Source: Streptomyces bathyalis (GTDB lineage Bacteria; Actinomycetota; Actinomycetes; Streptomycetales; Streptomycetaceae). From it: DNA of 64,000 nt. This document shows positions 36,899 to 45,730 of the stretch, piece by piece; positions within the stretch are counted from its first letter, which is position 1, and each line of letters opens with the position of its first letter. The DNA is taken from contig NZ_CP048882.1 of the NCBI RefSeq assembly GCF_015910445.1, forward strand, positions 4,216,001-4,280,000, written 5' to 3'. Made by a program: the position numbers and the translations under genes. The notes beneath the pieces were generated by a model. The model was given only the letters and a program-made list of their open reading frames with translations. It did no database searches and was not told the origin of the DNA.

Positions 36899-37699
36899 TC
36901 AGCGGGTGACCGCGCTGACCAGGTCCGCTTCGACGAGGCGGACGGTGCGCAGGATCGCCGGGATGTAATCGCGTTCGACGAGTTCCGGTGTCGTACGCCC
37001 CGCGTGCACCGAGACGTTCGCCGCGGCGACCACCTGTCCCGCGCGGTCGCGCACGGGTGCCGCCGCGCCCCGCAGCCCTTCCTCCAGCTCCGAGTCGACG
37101 AGCGACCAGCCCTGCTTGCGTACCTTGTCGATCTCCTCGCGGAGGGTCTGCGGGCTGCGGATCGTGTGGTCGGTCTTCTTCTCCAGCTTCAGCCGCGCGA
37201 AGCGCTCGTCCAGTTCGGCGTCCGGGAGTCCGGCCAGCAGCACCCGGCCCATCGAGGTCGTGTAGGCGTCGAAGCGGGTACCGATGCCGATCTTCACCGC
37301 CATCAGCCGGGTGCTCTGCACGAGCGCGATGTAGACGATCTCGTCGCCGTCCAGCACCGCGAGCGCCGCCGTCTCGTTCAGCTCGCGGGCCAGCGACTGA
37401 AGATGCGGCTGGGCGATCTCGGGCAGCGACATGCTGGAGAGATAGGCGTAGCCCAACTCCAGGGTGCGCGGGGTGAGTTCGAAGGAGCGGCCGTCGCTGG
37501 TGACGTAGCCGAGGTCGGCGAGGGTGAGCAGCAGCCGGCGGGCCGTCGCCCGGTCCAGGCCGGTCTCGCGCGCCACCTGGGTGAGCGTCTGGGAGCGGCG
37601 GTCCGCGGTGAACGAACGCATCACCGACAGGGCTCGCGCGACGGACTGCACGAAGTGCGGACCGTACTCCTCGCGCCCCTTCGTCACCGGTTCCGACAA
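36899..37699 (-). CDS. IclR family transcriptional regulator
   Basis: About 266 residues. The N-terminal winged helix (QSVARALSVMRSFTADRRSQTLTQVARETGLDRATARRLLLTLADLGYV) is the IclR signature. The C-terminal ligand-binding domain has the blocks AVKIGIGTRFDAYTTSMGRVLLAGL and GWSLVDSELEEGLRGAAAPVRDRAGQVVAAANVSVH. PcaU/PobR-like relatives respond to aromatic acids. TTG at 37699 (GGGAGG upstream) is preferred; GTG at 37687 is possible. The longest frame starts inside the operator and is rejected. A perfect dyad lies upstream, so it is probably autoregulated. Confidence 0.9.
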   Translation of the reverse strand: MSEPVTKGREEYGPHFVQSVARALSVMRSFTADRRSQTLTQVARETGLDRATARRLLLTLADLGYVTSDGRSFELTPRTLELGYAYLSSMSLPEIAQPHLQSLARELNETAALAVLDGDEIVYIALVQSTRLMAVKIGIGTRFDAYTTSMGRVLLAGLPDAELDERFARLKLEKKTDHTIRSPQTLREEIDKVRKQGWSLVDSELEEGLRGAAAPVRDRAGQVVAAANVSVHAGRTTPELVERDYIPAILRTVRLVEADLVSAVTR

Positions 37700-37746
37700 C
37701 GCCTCACTACCTCCCGTACGGGGTCTGACCTGCCATGCCGCGCAGC

Positions 37747-37763
37747 TGTGCGCATCACGCACA
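37747..37763. promoter_or_regulatory. Perfect IclR-type operator upstream of iclR gene
   Basis: TGTGCG-CATCA-CGCACA is a perfect dyad with a 5-bp spacer, 48 bp upstream of the TTG start. It defines the consensus used to find the other cluster sites. Confidence 0.7.
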
Positions 37764-37883
37764 GCCTACAGCGTGGCCTGGGCCGAGGGCCAAACGGTCC
37801 GGAGACCGGGTGGCGAGCTCGAACTCCTGGCGGCGGCCCGTTCCTCCGCGCACCGATTGACGTCCGAGGGAGCGCGCTCCTAG

Positions 37884-37919
37884 TGTGCGCGATGTGCATT
37901 TGAGTGCGGCATACGAACA
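37884..37919. promoter_or_regulatory. Tandem IclR-type operator pair upstream of dehydroshikimate dehydratase
   Basis: TGTGCG-CGATG-TGCATT (37884-37900) and AGTGCG-GCATA-CGAACA (37903-37919) are two diverged copies with the same 19-bp start-to-start spacing as in front of the permease. Confidence 0.55.
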
Positions 37920-37988
37920 ATCCCGCCCGACCGGAGGTTCGAACCACGCGTCGGTGCAGCAGGCAGGCGCCGGCATCAAGGAGCACGC

Positions 37989-40052
37989 ATGAAGCCGTCC
38001 ACGTCCTCTTCGCCCGTCTCTTCGCCCGTCACGTCGCCCGTCACGTCGCCCGGTACCTCGTCCGGGCCGTCACCGCAGGCGGCACGGCCCCGCGCACGCA
38101 AGGGCGTCGCGACCGTCTGCCTCTCCGGAATGCTGGAGGACAAGCTGCGTGCGGCTGCCGCGGCGGGTTTCGACGGTGTCGAGATCTTCGAGAACGACCT
38201 CGTCGTCTCGGCGATGTCACCGGAGAGCGTCGGCGCCCTCTGCGCGGACCTCGGTCTGAGCGTCGACCTCTACCAGCCGTTCCGCGACTTCGAAGCCGTG
38301 CCGGACGCCCTGCATGCCGCCAACCTCCGCCGCGCTGAACGGAAGTTCGACCTGATGGAGCGGCTGGGCGCCGACACGGTGCTCGTGTGCTCCACGCTCT
38401 CGCCGCACGCCACCGACGACGACGGCCTCGCCGCCGGGCAACTGCGCGCGCTGGCCGAGCGTGCCGCGGCACGCGGGATACGCGTCGCCTACGAAGCCCT
38501 CGCCTGGGGGCGCTTCGTCAACAGCTGGGAGCACTCCTGGCAGATCGTTCGCAGGGGGGACCACCCGAACCTCGGGCTGTGCCTGGACAGCTTCCACGTG
38601 CTCTCCCGCGATCCCGCTCCCACGGGCATCGACACCGTCGACGCCGACAAGCTCTTCTTCCTCCAGCTCGCCGACGCGCCGCGTCTCGACATGGACGTAC
38701 TGCAGTGGAGCAGGCACCACCGGCTCTTCCCGGGGCAGGGCTCCTTCGACCTGCCGGGCTTCCTCGCGCAGGTGCTCGCCGCCGGGTACGAGGGACCGCT
38801 GTCGCTGGAGGTGTTCAACGACATCTTCCGGCAGACCGACCCGGGGCCCGCGGCCGTGGACGGGATGCGGTCGCTGGTCGCGCTCGAAGAGGCCGTCGCC
38901 GGGATCGAGTACGAGCCCTCGGACGGCCGGGCGCGGCCACGCATCGAACTCGCGGCGCCGCCGCCCGCACCGGAACTACTCGGGCACGCGTTCGTCGAAC
39001 TGACCGTGGACGACGAGTCCGCTCCGCAGGTCTCCGGTGCGCTCACGGCACTCGGCTTCGTCCACACCGGGCGTCACCGCTCCAAGCCCGTCGAACTGTG
39101 GCAGCAGGGTGGCAGCAACGTCGTGCTCAACCGGGACGACCGGGGCGGGGGCTCCACGGGCACGGACGGGCAGGGAGCAGCCGGAGGCGTATCTGCCGGG
39201 GCCGGAACCCGGACCGGAACCGGCAGGGCCGAAGTCGTGGCTCTCGCTGTCGAGAGCCGCGACCCCGAGCAGTCCGCACGCCGGGCCGAAGCTCTCCTCG
39301 CCACGCCCCTGCCGCGCAGGCGGGGCCCCGAGGAGGCCGAACTCACCGCCGTCGCCGCCCCGGACGGCACCCAGCTGTTCTTCTGCCCCGGCGGAGACGC
39401 GTCCGGCCCTGACTGGCGGGCGGACTTCGTACCCACGGGGACAGGCACCGGGACCGACCACGGCACCGAGGGCGCCGTCGCCGGAGTCCTCGGCCGCATC
39501 GACCACGTCGCGCTCGCGCAGCCCAACGACCAGTTCGCCGGTTCGATGACCTTCTACCAGTCCGTACTCGACCTGCGGGAGCGGGACTTCGCCGAGTACG
39601 CGGCACCCTTCGGCCTGGTCCGCAGCCGCACCGTCGGCAACGCCTCCGGCGAGGTGCGCATAGCCATGCACGGGGCGCTGCTGCGCCGCGGGGGCTGGGC
39701 GCCCTCGGTGCCCGACCCGGAGCACGTGGCTTTCGCCACCGACGACGTCTTCGCCGCCGCGCGGAACGCCCGCGGGCGGGGCCTGGAGATCCTGCCCGTC
39801 ACCGACAACTACTACGACGACCTGGACGCCCGCTACGCGCCGGAGCCCGCGCTGCTGCGCGACATGCGCGAGCTGAACATCCTCTACGACCGCGACGAGC
39901 ACGGGGCGTTCTTCCACTTCTGCACCGGCATCCTCGGCTCGCGGGTCTTCTTCGAGGTGGTCCAGCGGGTGGGCGACTACCGCGGCGACGGGGCCGTCAA
40001 CGCGCCCGTACGGATGGCAGCGCACCGTCAGGCGCGCAACCGGACGGACTGA
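37989..40052 (+). CDS. quiC: Bipartite 3-dehydroshikimate dehydratase (TIM barrel plus HPPD-like domain)
   Basis: A 687-residue fusion. The N-terminal xylose isomerase-like barrel (about 38-320) has four metal ligands expected for dehydroshikimate dehydratase: E169 (VAYEALAWG), D200 (LCLDSFH), Q226 (FFLQLAD) and E274 (LSLEVFND). The C-terminal half carries vicinal-oxygen-chelate/HPPD-like units with GRIDHVALAQPNDQ, PEHVAFATDD and RVFFEVVQR. This matches the two-domain QuiC of Pseudomonas, which turns 3-dehydroshikimate into protocatechuate. AAGGAG precedes the ATG. Residues 3-30 are Ser/Pro/Thr-rich and repetitive, unlike relatives. Confidence 0.87.
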   Translation: MKPSTSSSPVSSPVTSPVTSPGTSSGPSPQAARPRARKGVATVCLSGMLEDKLRAAAAAGFDGVEIFENDLVVSAMSPESVGALCADLGLSVDLYQPFRDFEAVPDALHAANLRRAERKFDLMERLGADTVLVCSTLSPHATDDDGLAAGQLRALAERAAARGIRVAYEALAWGRFVNSWEHSWQIVRRGDHPNLGLCLDSFHVLSRDPAPTGIDTVDADKLFFLQLADAPRLDMDVLQWSRHHRLFPGQGSFDLPGFLAQVLAAGYEGPLSLEVFNDIFRQTDPGPAAVDGMRSLVALEEAVAGIEYEPSDGRARPRIELAAPPPAPELLGHAFVELTVDDESAPQVSGALTALGFVHTGRHRSKPVELWQQGGSNVVLNRDDRGGGSTGTDGQGAAGGVSAGAGTRTGTGRAEVVALAVESRDPEQSARRAEALLATPLPRRRGPEEAELTAVAAPDGTQLFFCPGGDASGPDWRADFVPTGTGTGTDHGTEGAVAGVLGRIDHVALAQPNDQFAGSMTFYQSVLDLRERDFAEYAAPFGLVRSRTVGNASGEVRIAMHGALLRRGGWAPSVPDPEHVAFATDDVFAAARNARGRGLEILPVTDNYYDDLDARYAPEPALLRDMRELNILYDRDEHGAFFHFCTGILGSRVFFEVVQRVGDYRGDGAVNAPVRMAAHRQARNRTD

Positions 40053-40203
40053 GCACGCCGGGTGAGCCGCCGGAGTGCCCACCGGAGCCGCCGCCGGAGC
40101 GCCCGCCGCGGGGGCGCCGGCGACAGTCCCCCTCGCCTCCTTACGGTCCGCCCGCAGCGAAGTGGCACTTCCGCACAGGCCGAAGCGGGCTCAGTCTTGA
40201 GAA

Positions 40204-41310
40204 ATGCAGAGCATCCGGAACGCCGGCGATCCGGCGGACAGGTCCGAGGGGCAGTCCCGTCTCGCGCTCGCACAGACGGAGTTCGACCCCGACGTCGTCT
40301 ACCTCAACACCGCTTCCATCGGCTTGCCGCCACGCAGCGCCCTGAACACGCTGCGCGAGGCGGAAGAAGAGTGGCGCAAGGGGACCGCCGAACCGGCGGC
40401 CTACGATCTTCCGGTCGCCGCCGCCCGTGCGGCCTATGCCTCGCTCGTCGGCGTCGATCCGTCGTGGGTGGCGGTGGGCAGCCAGGTCAGCGCCTTCGTC
40501 GGGCTCGTCGCTGCGTCCCTGCCGGAGGGCAGCGAAGTACTCACCGCCGCAGGGGAGTTCACCAGCGTCGTCTTCCCGTTCCACGCACAGGCGCCGCGCG
40601 GTGTGGACGTACGTGAGGTGCCGCTGGAGTCCATCGCCGAGGCGGTGACGCCCCGCACGTCGCTCGTGGCCGTGGCCGCCGTGCAGTCCGCGGACGGACG
40701 CCTCGCGGACCTCGACGCGCTCACCGCGGCCTGCGACGCCGTCGGCGCGCGCGTGCTGCTGGACACGACCCAGGCCGCCGGATGGCTGCCCGTCGACGCG
40801 GGCCGCTACGACTACACCGTCGGCGGCGGCTACAAGTGGCTGCTGGCCCCGAGGGGCACCTGCTTCTTCACCGTCCGGCCCGAGCACATCGACGGACTCA
40901 TCCCGCACTCCGCCGGGTGGTTCGCAGGCGAGGAGCGCTGGGAGAGCCTCTACGGCGCGCCCCTGCGGCTCGCGAAGGACGCCCGGCGCTTCGACGTCTC
41001 CCCGGTGTGGCACGCATGGGTCGGCCAGGAGAAGAGCCTCGACCTGCTCAACGGCATCGGTACGGACGTGCTCCACGAGCACGCCCTCGGACTCGCGAAC
41101 CGCTTCCGCGCCGCCGTGGGGCTCCCGGAGGGCGACTCCGCGATAGTCAGCGCGGCCGTCGACGCGGGCACCCCCGCCGAGCTGCGGCGTGCGGGAATCG
41201 TCGGAAGCACCCGGGCCGGACGGATGCGACTCGCCTTCCACCTCTACAACACGGAGGCCGACGCCGACCGCGCCGCCGAGGTCGTCGACGGGCGGCTGGC
41301 CGAGCGGTGA
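40204..41310 (+). CDS. Class V aminotransferase-fold PLP-dependent enzyme
   Basis: A 368-residue PLP enzyme. VVYLNTASIGLPPRSAL is the N-terminal strand, LLDTTQAAGWLPVDA carries the cofactor-binding Asp and Gln region, and the Schiff-base lysine is in YDYTVGGGYKWLLAPRGTCFF. Relatives include cysteine desulfurase-like and isopenicillin epimerase-like proteins. Role unknown. It lies 150 bp after quiC but there is no IclR-type motif, so membership in that cluster is uncertain. No strong ribosome site precedes the ATG; it may be leaderless. Confidence 0.85.
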   Translation: MQSIRNAGDPADRSEGQSRLALAQTEFDPDVVYLNTASIGLPPRSALNTLREAEEEWRKGTAEPAAYDLPVAAARAAYASLVGVDPSWVAVGSQVSAFVGLVAASLPEGSEVLTAAGEFTSVVFPFHAQAPRGVDVREVPLESIAEAVTPRTSLVAVAAVQSADGRLADLDALTAACDAVGARVLLDTTQAAGWLPVDAGRYDYTVGGGYKWLLAPRGTCFFTVRPEHIDGLIPHSAGWFAGEERWESLYGAPLRLAKDARRFDVSPVWHAWVGQEKSLDLLNGIGTDVLHEHALGLANRFRAAVGLPEGDSAIVSAAVDAGTPAELRRAGIVGSTRAGRMRLAFHLYNTEADADRAAEVVDGRLAER

Positions 41311-41311
41311 G

Positions 41312-42046
41312 TCAGCCCGCCTTCTTGACGGTGATGGAGCCGTTGGTCGTCGACAGGTCGAGGGTGTGGTCGCCGGACGGGTCGTTGCGCAGACCGAGGT
41401 GCTTCCCGCCGTTGCTCGTCCTCGCCGACACCTTGTAGCGGTTGTCCGGTGCGGTCACGGAGATCGCACCGTTGGACGCCTTCGCCCGGACGTCCTGCGG
41501 CGTGCTCAGTCTGATGTCGATCGCGCCGTTGGACGTCTCGGCCCGGACGCCGTCGCCCTTCAGGCCGTGGCCGTTGATGCGGCCGTTGGTCGTGCGCACC
41601 GCCACCGTGCCGTCGACGTCGTTGAGGTCGACCGCGCCGGAGTGGGTGGTCACGTCCACCTTGCCGACGCCGGAGAGACTGATCCCGCCGGACGAGGTGC
41701 TGCCGCTCACCCGGACCCTCGGCGGCAGATCGACCGTGTAGCTCACCCGGCAGTCGTCGCCGCAGCCGCGCAGCACGAGTGTGCCGTCCTCGACGTGGTA
41801 CGTGCGCTTCTTCCTGCTGTCCCCGTCGAACTCGACGGTCCGGTGGACGGTGACCTTCGTGACGGTCTGCCTGCTGCGGAGCCTGATGGCACCCGAGCTG
41901 CTGTCCAGGCGCACGGAGCGGACCTTCTGCGACAGCGTCGCGCTGTCCTCCGACGTCTCCCCGGGGATCAGCCCGCATGCCCCGAGCGTGCTCACTCCGA
42001 CCGCGGCCGCCGCGACCGCGCCGAGGAGGCGGATGTGCCTGCGCAT
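41312..42046 (-). CDS. DUF4097 beta-strand repeat lipoprotein
   Basis: A 244-residue exported lipoprotein. The signal peptide ends in a lipobox LGAC with lipidated C24. The body repeats a strand pattern with T-(T/S)-NG-x-I (TTNGRINGHG, TSNGAIDIRL, ASNGAISVTA, TTNGSITVKK), the hallmark of the DUF4097 beta-helical repeat family. One Cys pair (RGCGDDCRV) may form a disulfide. Role unknown, likely cell-surface or envelope-stress related. It is convergent with the aminotransferase, with one base between the two stop codons. Confidence 0.9.
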   Translation of the reverse strand: MRRHIRLLGAVAAAAVGVSTLGACGLIPGETSEDSATLSQKVRSVRLDSSSGAIRLRSRQTVTKVTVHRTVEFDGDSRKKRTYHVEDGTLVLRGCGDDCRVSYTVDLPPRVRVSGSTSSGGISLSGVGKVDVTTHSGAVDLNDVDGTVAVRTTNGRINGHGLKGDGVRAETSNGAIDIRLSTPQDVRAKASNGAISVTAPDNRYKVSARTSNGGKHLGLRNDPSGDHTLDLSTTNGSITVKKAG

Positions 42047-42276
42047 GATGTTCTCCCCGTTTCCGTGGAAGGTGGAGGCTGCTGCTGTCAGCCTTTCCCG
42101 CTCCCATCGCCCGACGAGGCTATGGCACCCGCCCGGGCGCGCCGATGAGGCAAACCCCCGTATCGCTCACGGGGTTGACCCCAGTGCGAGTGCGACCCAC
42201 GGCAGGGGACCCGCCCCGGCTTCTGCCCGCAGCAGATCCGCGGCTGCCGGGTCCGGGCCCGGGGCAGGGTCCGCGC

Positions 42277-43095
42277 ATGGAGCTCGGATTCGGTGGTGAC
42301 GTCGCGAGGTACTACGCGGAGTTCCGGCGCGGCTATCCGCCCCAGGTGTTCGAGGCACTGGGCCGCAGCTTCGCGCTGTCCCCGGAGGAGACCGTCCTCG
42401 ACCTGGGATGCGGCACGGGGCAGCTCACCGTTCCGCTCGCCCGCCGGGTCCGTGCCGTGATCGGCATGGACCCGGAACCCGACATGCTCCGCGAGGCCAG
42501 GAAGACCGCCCGTACCGGCGGCGTCACCAACGTCACCTGGGTGCTGGGGGCCGACACGGACGTCCCCGCCCTGGGTGAGCTGCTCGGCGAACGGCACCTG
42601 GCAATGACGGTGATCGGGCAGGCTCTGCACTGGATGCGGTACGACGACCTCTTCGCCGCGCTCCGCCCGCTCATCCGTCCGGGCGGCGGAGTCGCCGTCC
42701 TCGCCAACGGGACGCCGGCCTGGCTGCAGGACAGTGACTGGTCGCGTGCCCTGAGGGGCTGCCTGGGGGAGTATTTCGGCACGGAACTGAAGGACTCGTG
42801 CGGCACGGCCCGGAAGGACCGCGAACGCTACGCGCCGGCCCTGGAGGCCGCCGGGTTCACCGAGGTCCGGCACAGCGCCGTCTCCTACACGGAGGAGGTG
42901 ACATGCGAAGAACTCATCGGCGGGATCTACTCCGCCGTCCCCGAGCAGCAGCTGCCGGCGCCCGCGGACCGTCCGGCCTTCGCAGAGCGCATCCTGCGGG
43001 CGCTGCCGCGCAGGGACAGCTTCACGGAGCACGTCGAGGTCTCCGTGCTGACCGGCAAAGTGCCTGGTGGGACGGCGCCGCGCGACCGTCCTTGA
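42277..43095 (+). CDS. Class I SAM-dependent methyltransferase
   Basis: A 272-residue methyltransferase. FGGDVARYYAEFRRGYPPQVFEAL is the usual N-terminal block of the UbiE-like family, SAM motif I is VLDLGCGTGQLTVPLA, and VIGMDPEPDMLREAR is motif post-I. QALHWMRYDDLFAALRPLIRPGGGVAVL completes the fold. ATG at 42277 chosen because the domain starts there; a 44-codon upstream extension is unlike the family. Substrate unknown. Confidence 0.88.
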   Translation: MELGFGGDVARYYAEFRRGYPPQVFEALGRSFALSPEETVLDLGCGTGQLTVPLARRVRAVIGMDPEPDMLREARKTARTGGVTNVTWVLGADTDVPALGELLGERHLAMTVIGQALHWMRYDDLFAALRPLIRPGGGVAVLANGTPAWLQDSDWSRALRGCLGEYFGTELKDSCGTARKDRERYAPALEAAGFTEVRHSAVSYTEEVTCEELIGGIYSAVPEQQLPAPADRPAFAERILRALPRRDSFTEHVEVSVLTGKVPGGTAPRDRP

Positions 43096-43161
43096 CCTTG
43101 TCCTTGGGGGAAGCCGCAGCATCGGCGTGCCGGGCGAGGGGCCCGGCGGGGGAGGAGCGGC

Positions 43162-44292
43162 ATGGGTGAGAGCGCTGGCACTCCGGGGAGCGAGAGCACG
43201 GGTGAGGGCGCGGGGCTGCTGACGATCGGGGCGTTCGCTAAGGCGTCCCGGTTGTCTCCGAAGGCACTGCGTCTCTACGACGAACTCGGTCTCCTGCCAC
43301 CCGCCCGGGTCGACCCGGTCACCGGCTACCGCCTCTACGCGCCCGGCCAGCTGGAGCAGGCCCGGCTCGTGGCGTGGCTGCGCCGGCTCGGGATGCCGCT
43401 GGCCCGTATCCGTGAGCTGAACGGGCTGGACGGGCCCGCCGCCGCGCGTGAGGTGCGGGCCTACTGGGCCCAGGTCGAGAACGACCTCGCCGTCCGGCGC
43501 GACATGGCCGCCTTCCTCATCGACCATCTGTCACGGAAGGACACCGAGATGCCGAACACCGAGAGACCACTGGCCATTCGGTACGCCGCACTGACCGACG
43601 CCGGCCTCGAACGGGAGAGCAACAAGGACGCGGCGTACGCCGGTTCGCGACTGCTGGCCGTCGCCGACGGCTGCGGCGGCAGCGGAGGCCCCGCGGGCGC
43701 CGCCGCCATCGACACGCTCAGGCAGCTGGAGGAGGGCAACTTCCCGGCGGCGGACCTGCTCAACGTCCTCGACGAGACCGTCACGTCCGTCGGCAGGGCC
43801 GTCGGCGAGGTCGTGGCCTCGGGCCCGGACGCCGACGAGGAGGCCGGTACCACGCTCACCGCGATGCTGTGGACGGGTTCGCAGCTCGCGCTCGTACACA
43901 TCGGTGACAGCCGTGCGTATCTGCTGCGCGACGGCGACTTCTTCCAGATCACCCACGACCACACCCTCGTACGGTCCATGGTCGACGAGGGCCGCATCGG
44001 CGAGGAGGAGGCGGCCTCTCACCCGCAGCGTGCGCTGCTGACGAGGGCGCTCACCGGGCGGCCCGGTGACCGTCCGGACGTACGCCTCCAGGAGGTTCGG
44101 CCCGGCGACCGCTACCTGCTGTGCTCGGACGGGCTGACGTCCGTCGTACCGGAGGAGCAGGTGCGGCGGACCGTCGCCGCCACGGCGGACCCGGAGGCGA
44201 CCGTCCGCGAACTGGTCGCTCTGGCGAACCGTTCGGGCGGACCCGACAACGTCAGCTGCGTCGTCGCGGATGTGGTGGAGGCGGCGCGGTAG
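43162..44292 (+). CDS. MerR helix-turn-helix fused to PP2C-type protein phosphatase
   Basis: A 376-residue fusion. Residues about 19-87 are a MerR DNA-binding domain (LLTIGAFAKASRLSPKALRLYDELGLLPPARVDPVTGYRLYAPGQL), followed by the usual dimerisation helix to about 125. Residues about 138-374 are a PP2C phosphatase with ESNKDAAYAG, VADGCGG (D169), HIGDSRAYLL, LLCSDGLTSV and GGPDNVSC. The metal-binding Asp residues are all visible, so it should be active as a Mn/Mg phosphatase. The phosphatase takes the place of the ligand domain. It may link Ser/Thr kinase signalling to a promoter. Confidence 0.92.
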   Translation: MGESAGTPGSESTGEGAGLLTIGAFAKASRLSPKALRLYDELGLLPPARVDPVTGYRLYAPGQLEQARLVAWLRRLGMPLARIRELNGLDGPAAAREVRAYWAQVENDLAVRRDMAAFLIDHLSRKDTEMPNTERPLAIRYAALTDAGLERESNKDAAYAGSRLLAVADGCGGSGGPAGAAAIDTLRQLEEGNFPAADLLNVLDETVTSVGRAVGEVVASGPDADEEAGTTLTAMLWTGSQLALVHIGDSRAYLLRDGDFFQITHDHTLVRSMVDEGRIGEEEAASHPQRALLTRALTGRPGDRPDVRLQEVRPGDRYLLCSDGLTSVVPEEQVRRTVAATADPEATVRELVALANRSGGPDNVSCVVADVVEAAR

Positions 44293-44314
44293 GCGCCCTG
44301 GCAACGGACATGTT

Positions 44315-44349
44315 CCGGACCGGCAGCCCGCCCTCGGGCGCCGGTCCGG
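44315..44349. terminator. Bidirectional terminator hairpin
   Basis: A 10-bp outer stem (CCGGACCGGC at 44315-44324, complement at 44340-44349) and a 5-bp inner stem (GCCCG/CGGGC) form one long hairpin between two convergent genes. Confidence 0.75.
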
Positions 44350-44356
44350 TCTGTCG

Positions 44357-44779
44357 TCAGGCGCTCTCGCCGAAGAGCTCCAGCAGCTCCTTCTTCTCGA
44401 ACATCCGCGCGGTCTCCACCGCGGACGGCTCGCCCGCGCGCGGGTCCGCGCCGCCCTCCAGGAGCACGCGAACGACCTCGTCCTCGCCCTTGAAGACGGC
44501 CCCTGCGATCGGCATCTGGCCCTTGTCGTTGGGCCTGTCCGGGTCGGCGCCCCGGTCCAGGAGAGCGCGGACGACGGCGGTGTGGCCGTGGTAGGCCGCG
44601 AGCATGAGAAGGGAATCGCCCTTGTCGTTGGTGAGGTTCGCCGGGACGCCCGCGTCGACGTAGGCGGCAACCGTGTCCGTGTCGCCGTGCCGCGCCAGCC
44701 CGAAGATCCTCTGGGCGAGCTCCAGCACCTCGGGGTCGTGCGCCGGCTCGTTGCTCTGGGGCATGGGGGCGTCGGTCAT
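44357..44779 (-). CDS. Ankyrin repeat protein
   Basis: A 140-residue protein with three ankyrin repeats from about residue 20: GDTDTVAAYVDAGVPANLTNDKGDSLLMLAAYHGHTAVVRALLDRGADPDRPNDKGQMPIAGAVFKGEDEVVRVLLEGGADP. ATG at 44779 with GAGGAGGA upstream; the longer frame is not ankyrin-like. Small ankyrin proteins of this type are common in Streptomyces and act by protein-protein contact; partner unknown. Cytoplasmic, no signal peptide. Confidence 0.9.
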   Translation of the reverse strand: MTDAPMPQSNEPAHDPEVLELAQRIFGLARHGDTDTVAAYVDAGVPANLTNDKGDSLLMLAAYHGHTAVVRALLDRGADPDRPNDKGQMPIAGAVFKGEDEVVRVLLEGGADPRAGEPSAVETARMFEKKELLELFGESA

Positions 44780-44952
44780 CGCGTCCAGTCCTCCTCGTGC
44801 GCTGCGCCGGTGCCGACCGGGTCGGCGGACCCGGCAGGCCGGGTGCCCGGGGAGCCTGGGCCGTGCGCCCGGCACAGCCTCTGCTTCCCTTACGTACGGT
44901 TCACCGCGTGCCCACTTCCTGGCAGCCCACCCTCCCGCGGGGGCCCGCGTGC

Positions 44953-45035
44953 GCGCGGGTCGGACGTGCGCGGGGGTGAGACGTGCCCGAGGGTCGGACG
45001 TGCGCGAGGGTCGGGCGTGCGAGGGTCAGACGTGC
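44953..45035. repeat. 17-bp tandem repeat, five units
   Basis: Units based on GCGAGGGTCGGACGTGC start at 44953, 44970, 44987, 45004 and 45021 (the last is 15 bp). The array ends inside the last codons of the HAD gene. Confidence 0.8.
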
Positions 45036-45730
45036 GCGCGGGGGTCCACGATCAGGAGGACGTCCCGCAGCGAGTCGACCACGTGCTCGGCACCGGCACC
45101 CCGCAGCTCCTCCTCCTTGCGCTCGTTGCGCGCATAGCCGAGGAAGGCCACCCCTGCGGCACGCGCCGCCTCCAGATCCCGCGGCGCGTCCCCGATCATG
45201 AGGGCGTCCTGCGCCGGTGTCTTAGTGGACTCCAGTGCCCGCAGCAGACAGTCCGGGTCGGGCTTGAGACGCAGCTCGCCCTCGCTGCTCCGTCCGTGGA
45301 TCCGGCCGGTGAACAGCTCGTGCGTCGTCCGGCTCTCCAGATAACGCTCCACCGCCTGCTGCGAGTTGTTCGTCGTGACGGCCAGCTCCCGGCCGGTGGC
45401 GACGAGGGTGCGGATGAGGGCGTCGGCGTACGCGGTGGGGAAGGCGCCGGGTGCCGCCTCGACCTCCTCCTCGGTCAGCGCCCGCTCGATGTCCCGTGCG
45501 ACGCCGCTGCGGACGAGCGCGGGCTGCTCGAAGGCGGCGCGCAGTATCTCCAGCGGATCACCCGTGTCCGGCAGCCAGCCGGCGGTGCCTTCTGCGTCGC
45601 TGTGGCGTTCAAGGACGGCCTTTCGCAACCGGTCCGCGATGGAGGAGGAAGGCCGCTGACGGAAGAGGTGGCAAATGGGCCCGTCGAAGTCGAAGAGAAC
45701 AGCTTTCGCGGCTTCGATGAGTTCGCGCAT
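45026..45730 (-). CDS. HAD family hydrolase, phosphatase-like
   Basis: A 234-residue HAD protein. Motif I is AVLFDFDGPICHLF (Asp nucleophile and +2 Asp), motif II LAVTTNNSQQAVERYL, motif III RLKPDPDCLLRAL, and motif IV DALMIGDAPRDLEAARAAGV, with a helical cap. It is of the phosphoglycolate phosphatase/beta-phosphoglucomutase type. ATG at 45730 with GAGGAG upstream. The C-terminal few residues overlap the 17-bp repeat array. Substrate unknown. Confidence 0.88.
   Translation of the reverse strand: MRELIEAAKAVLFDFDGPICHLFRQRPSSSIADRLRKAVLERHSDAEGTAGWLPDTGDPLEILRAAFEQPALVRSGVARDIERALTEEEVEAAPGAFPTAYADALIRTLVATGRELAVTTNNSQQAVERYLESRTTHELFTGRIHGRSSEGELRLKPDPDCLLRALESTKTPAQDALMIGDAPRDLEAARAAGVAFLGYARNERKEEELRGAGAEHVVDSLRDVLLIVDPRAHV

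Noticed and set aside
37700..37762. Longer start for the IclR gene at 37762
   Set aside because: It would begin inside the perfect operator dyad and adds residues unlike the family; the TTG at 37699 has a ribosome site.
44953..45035. CRISPR-like array
   Set aside because: Units are 17 bp head to tail without spacers, so it is a simple tandem repeat.
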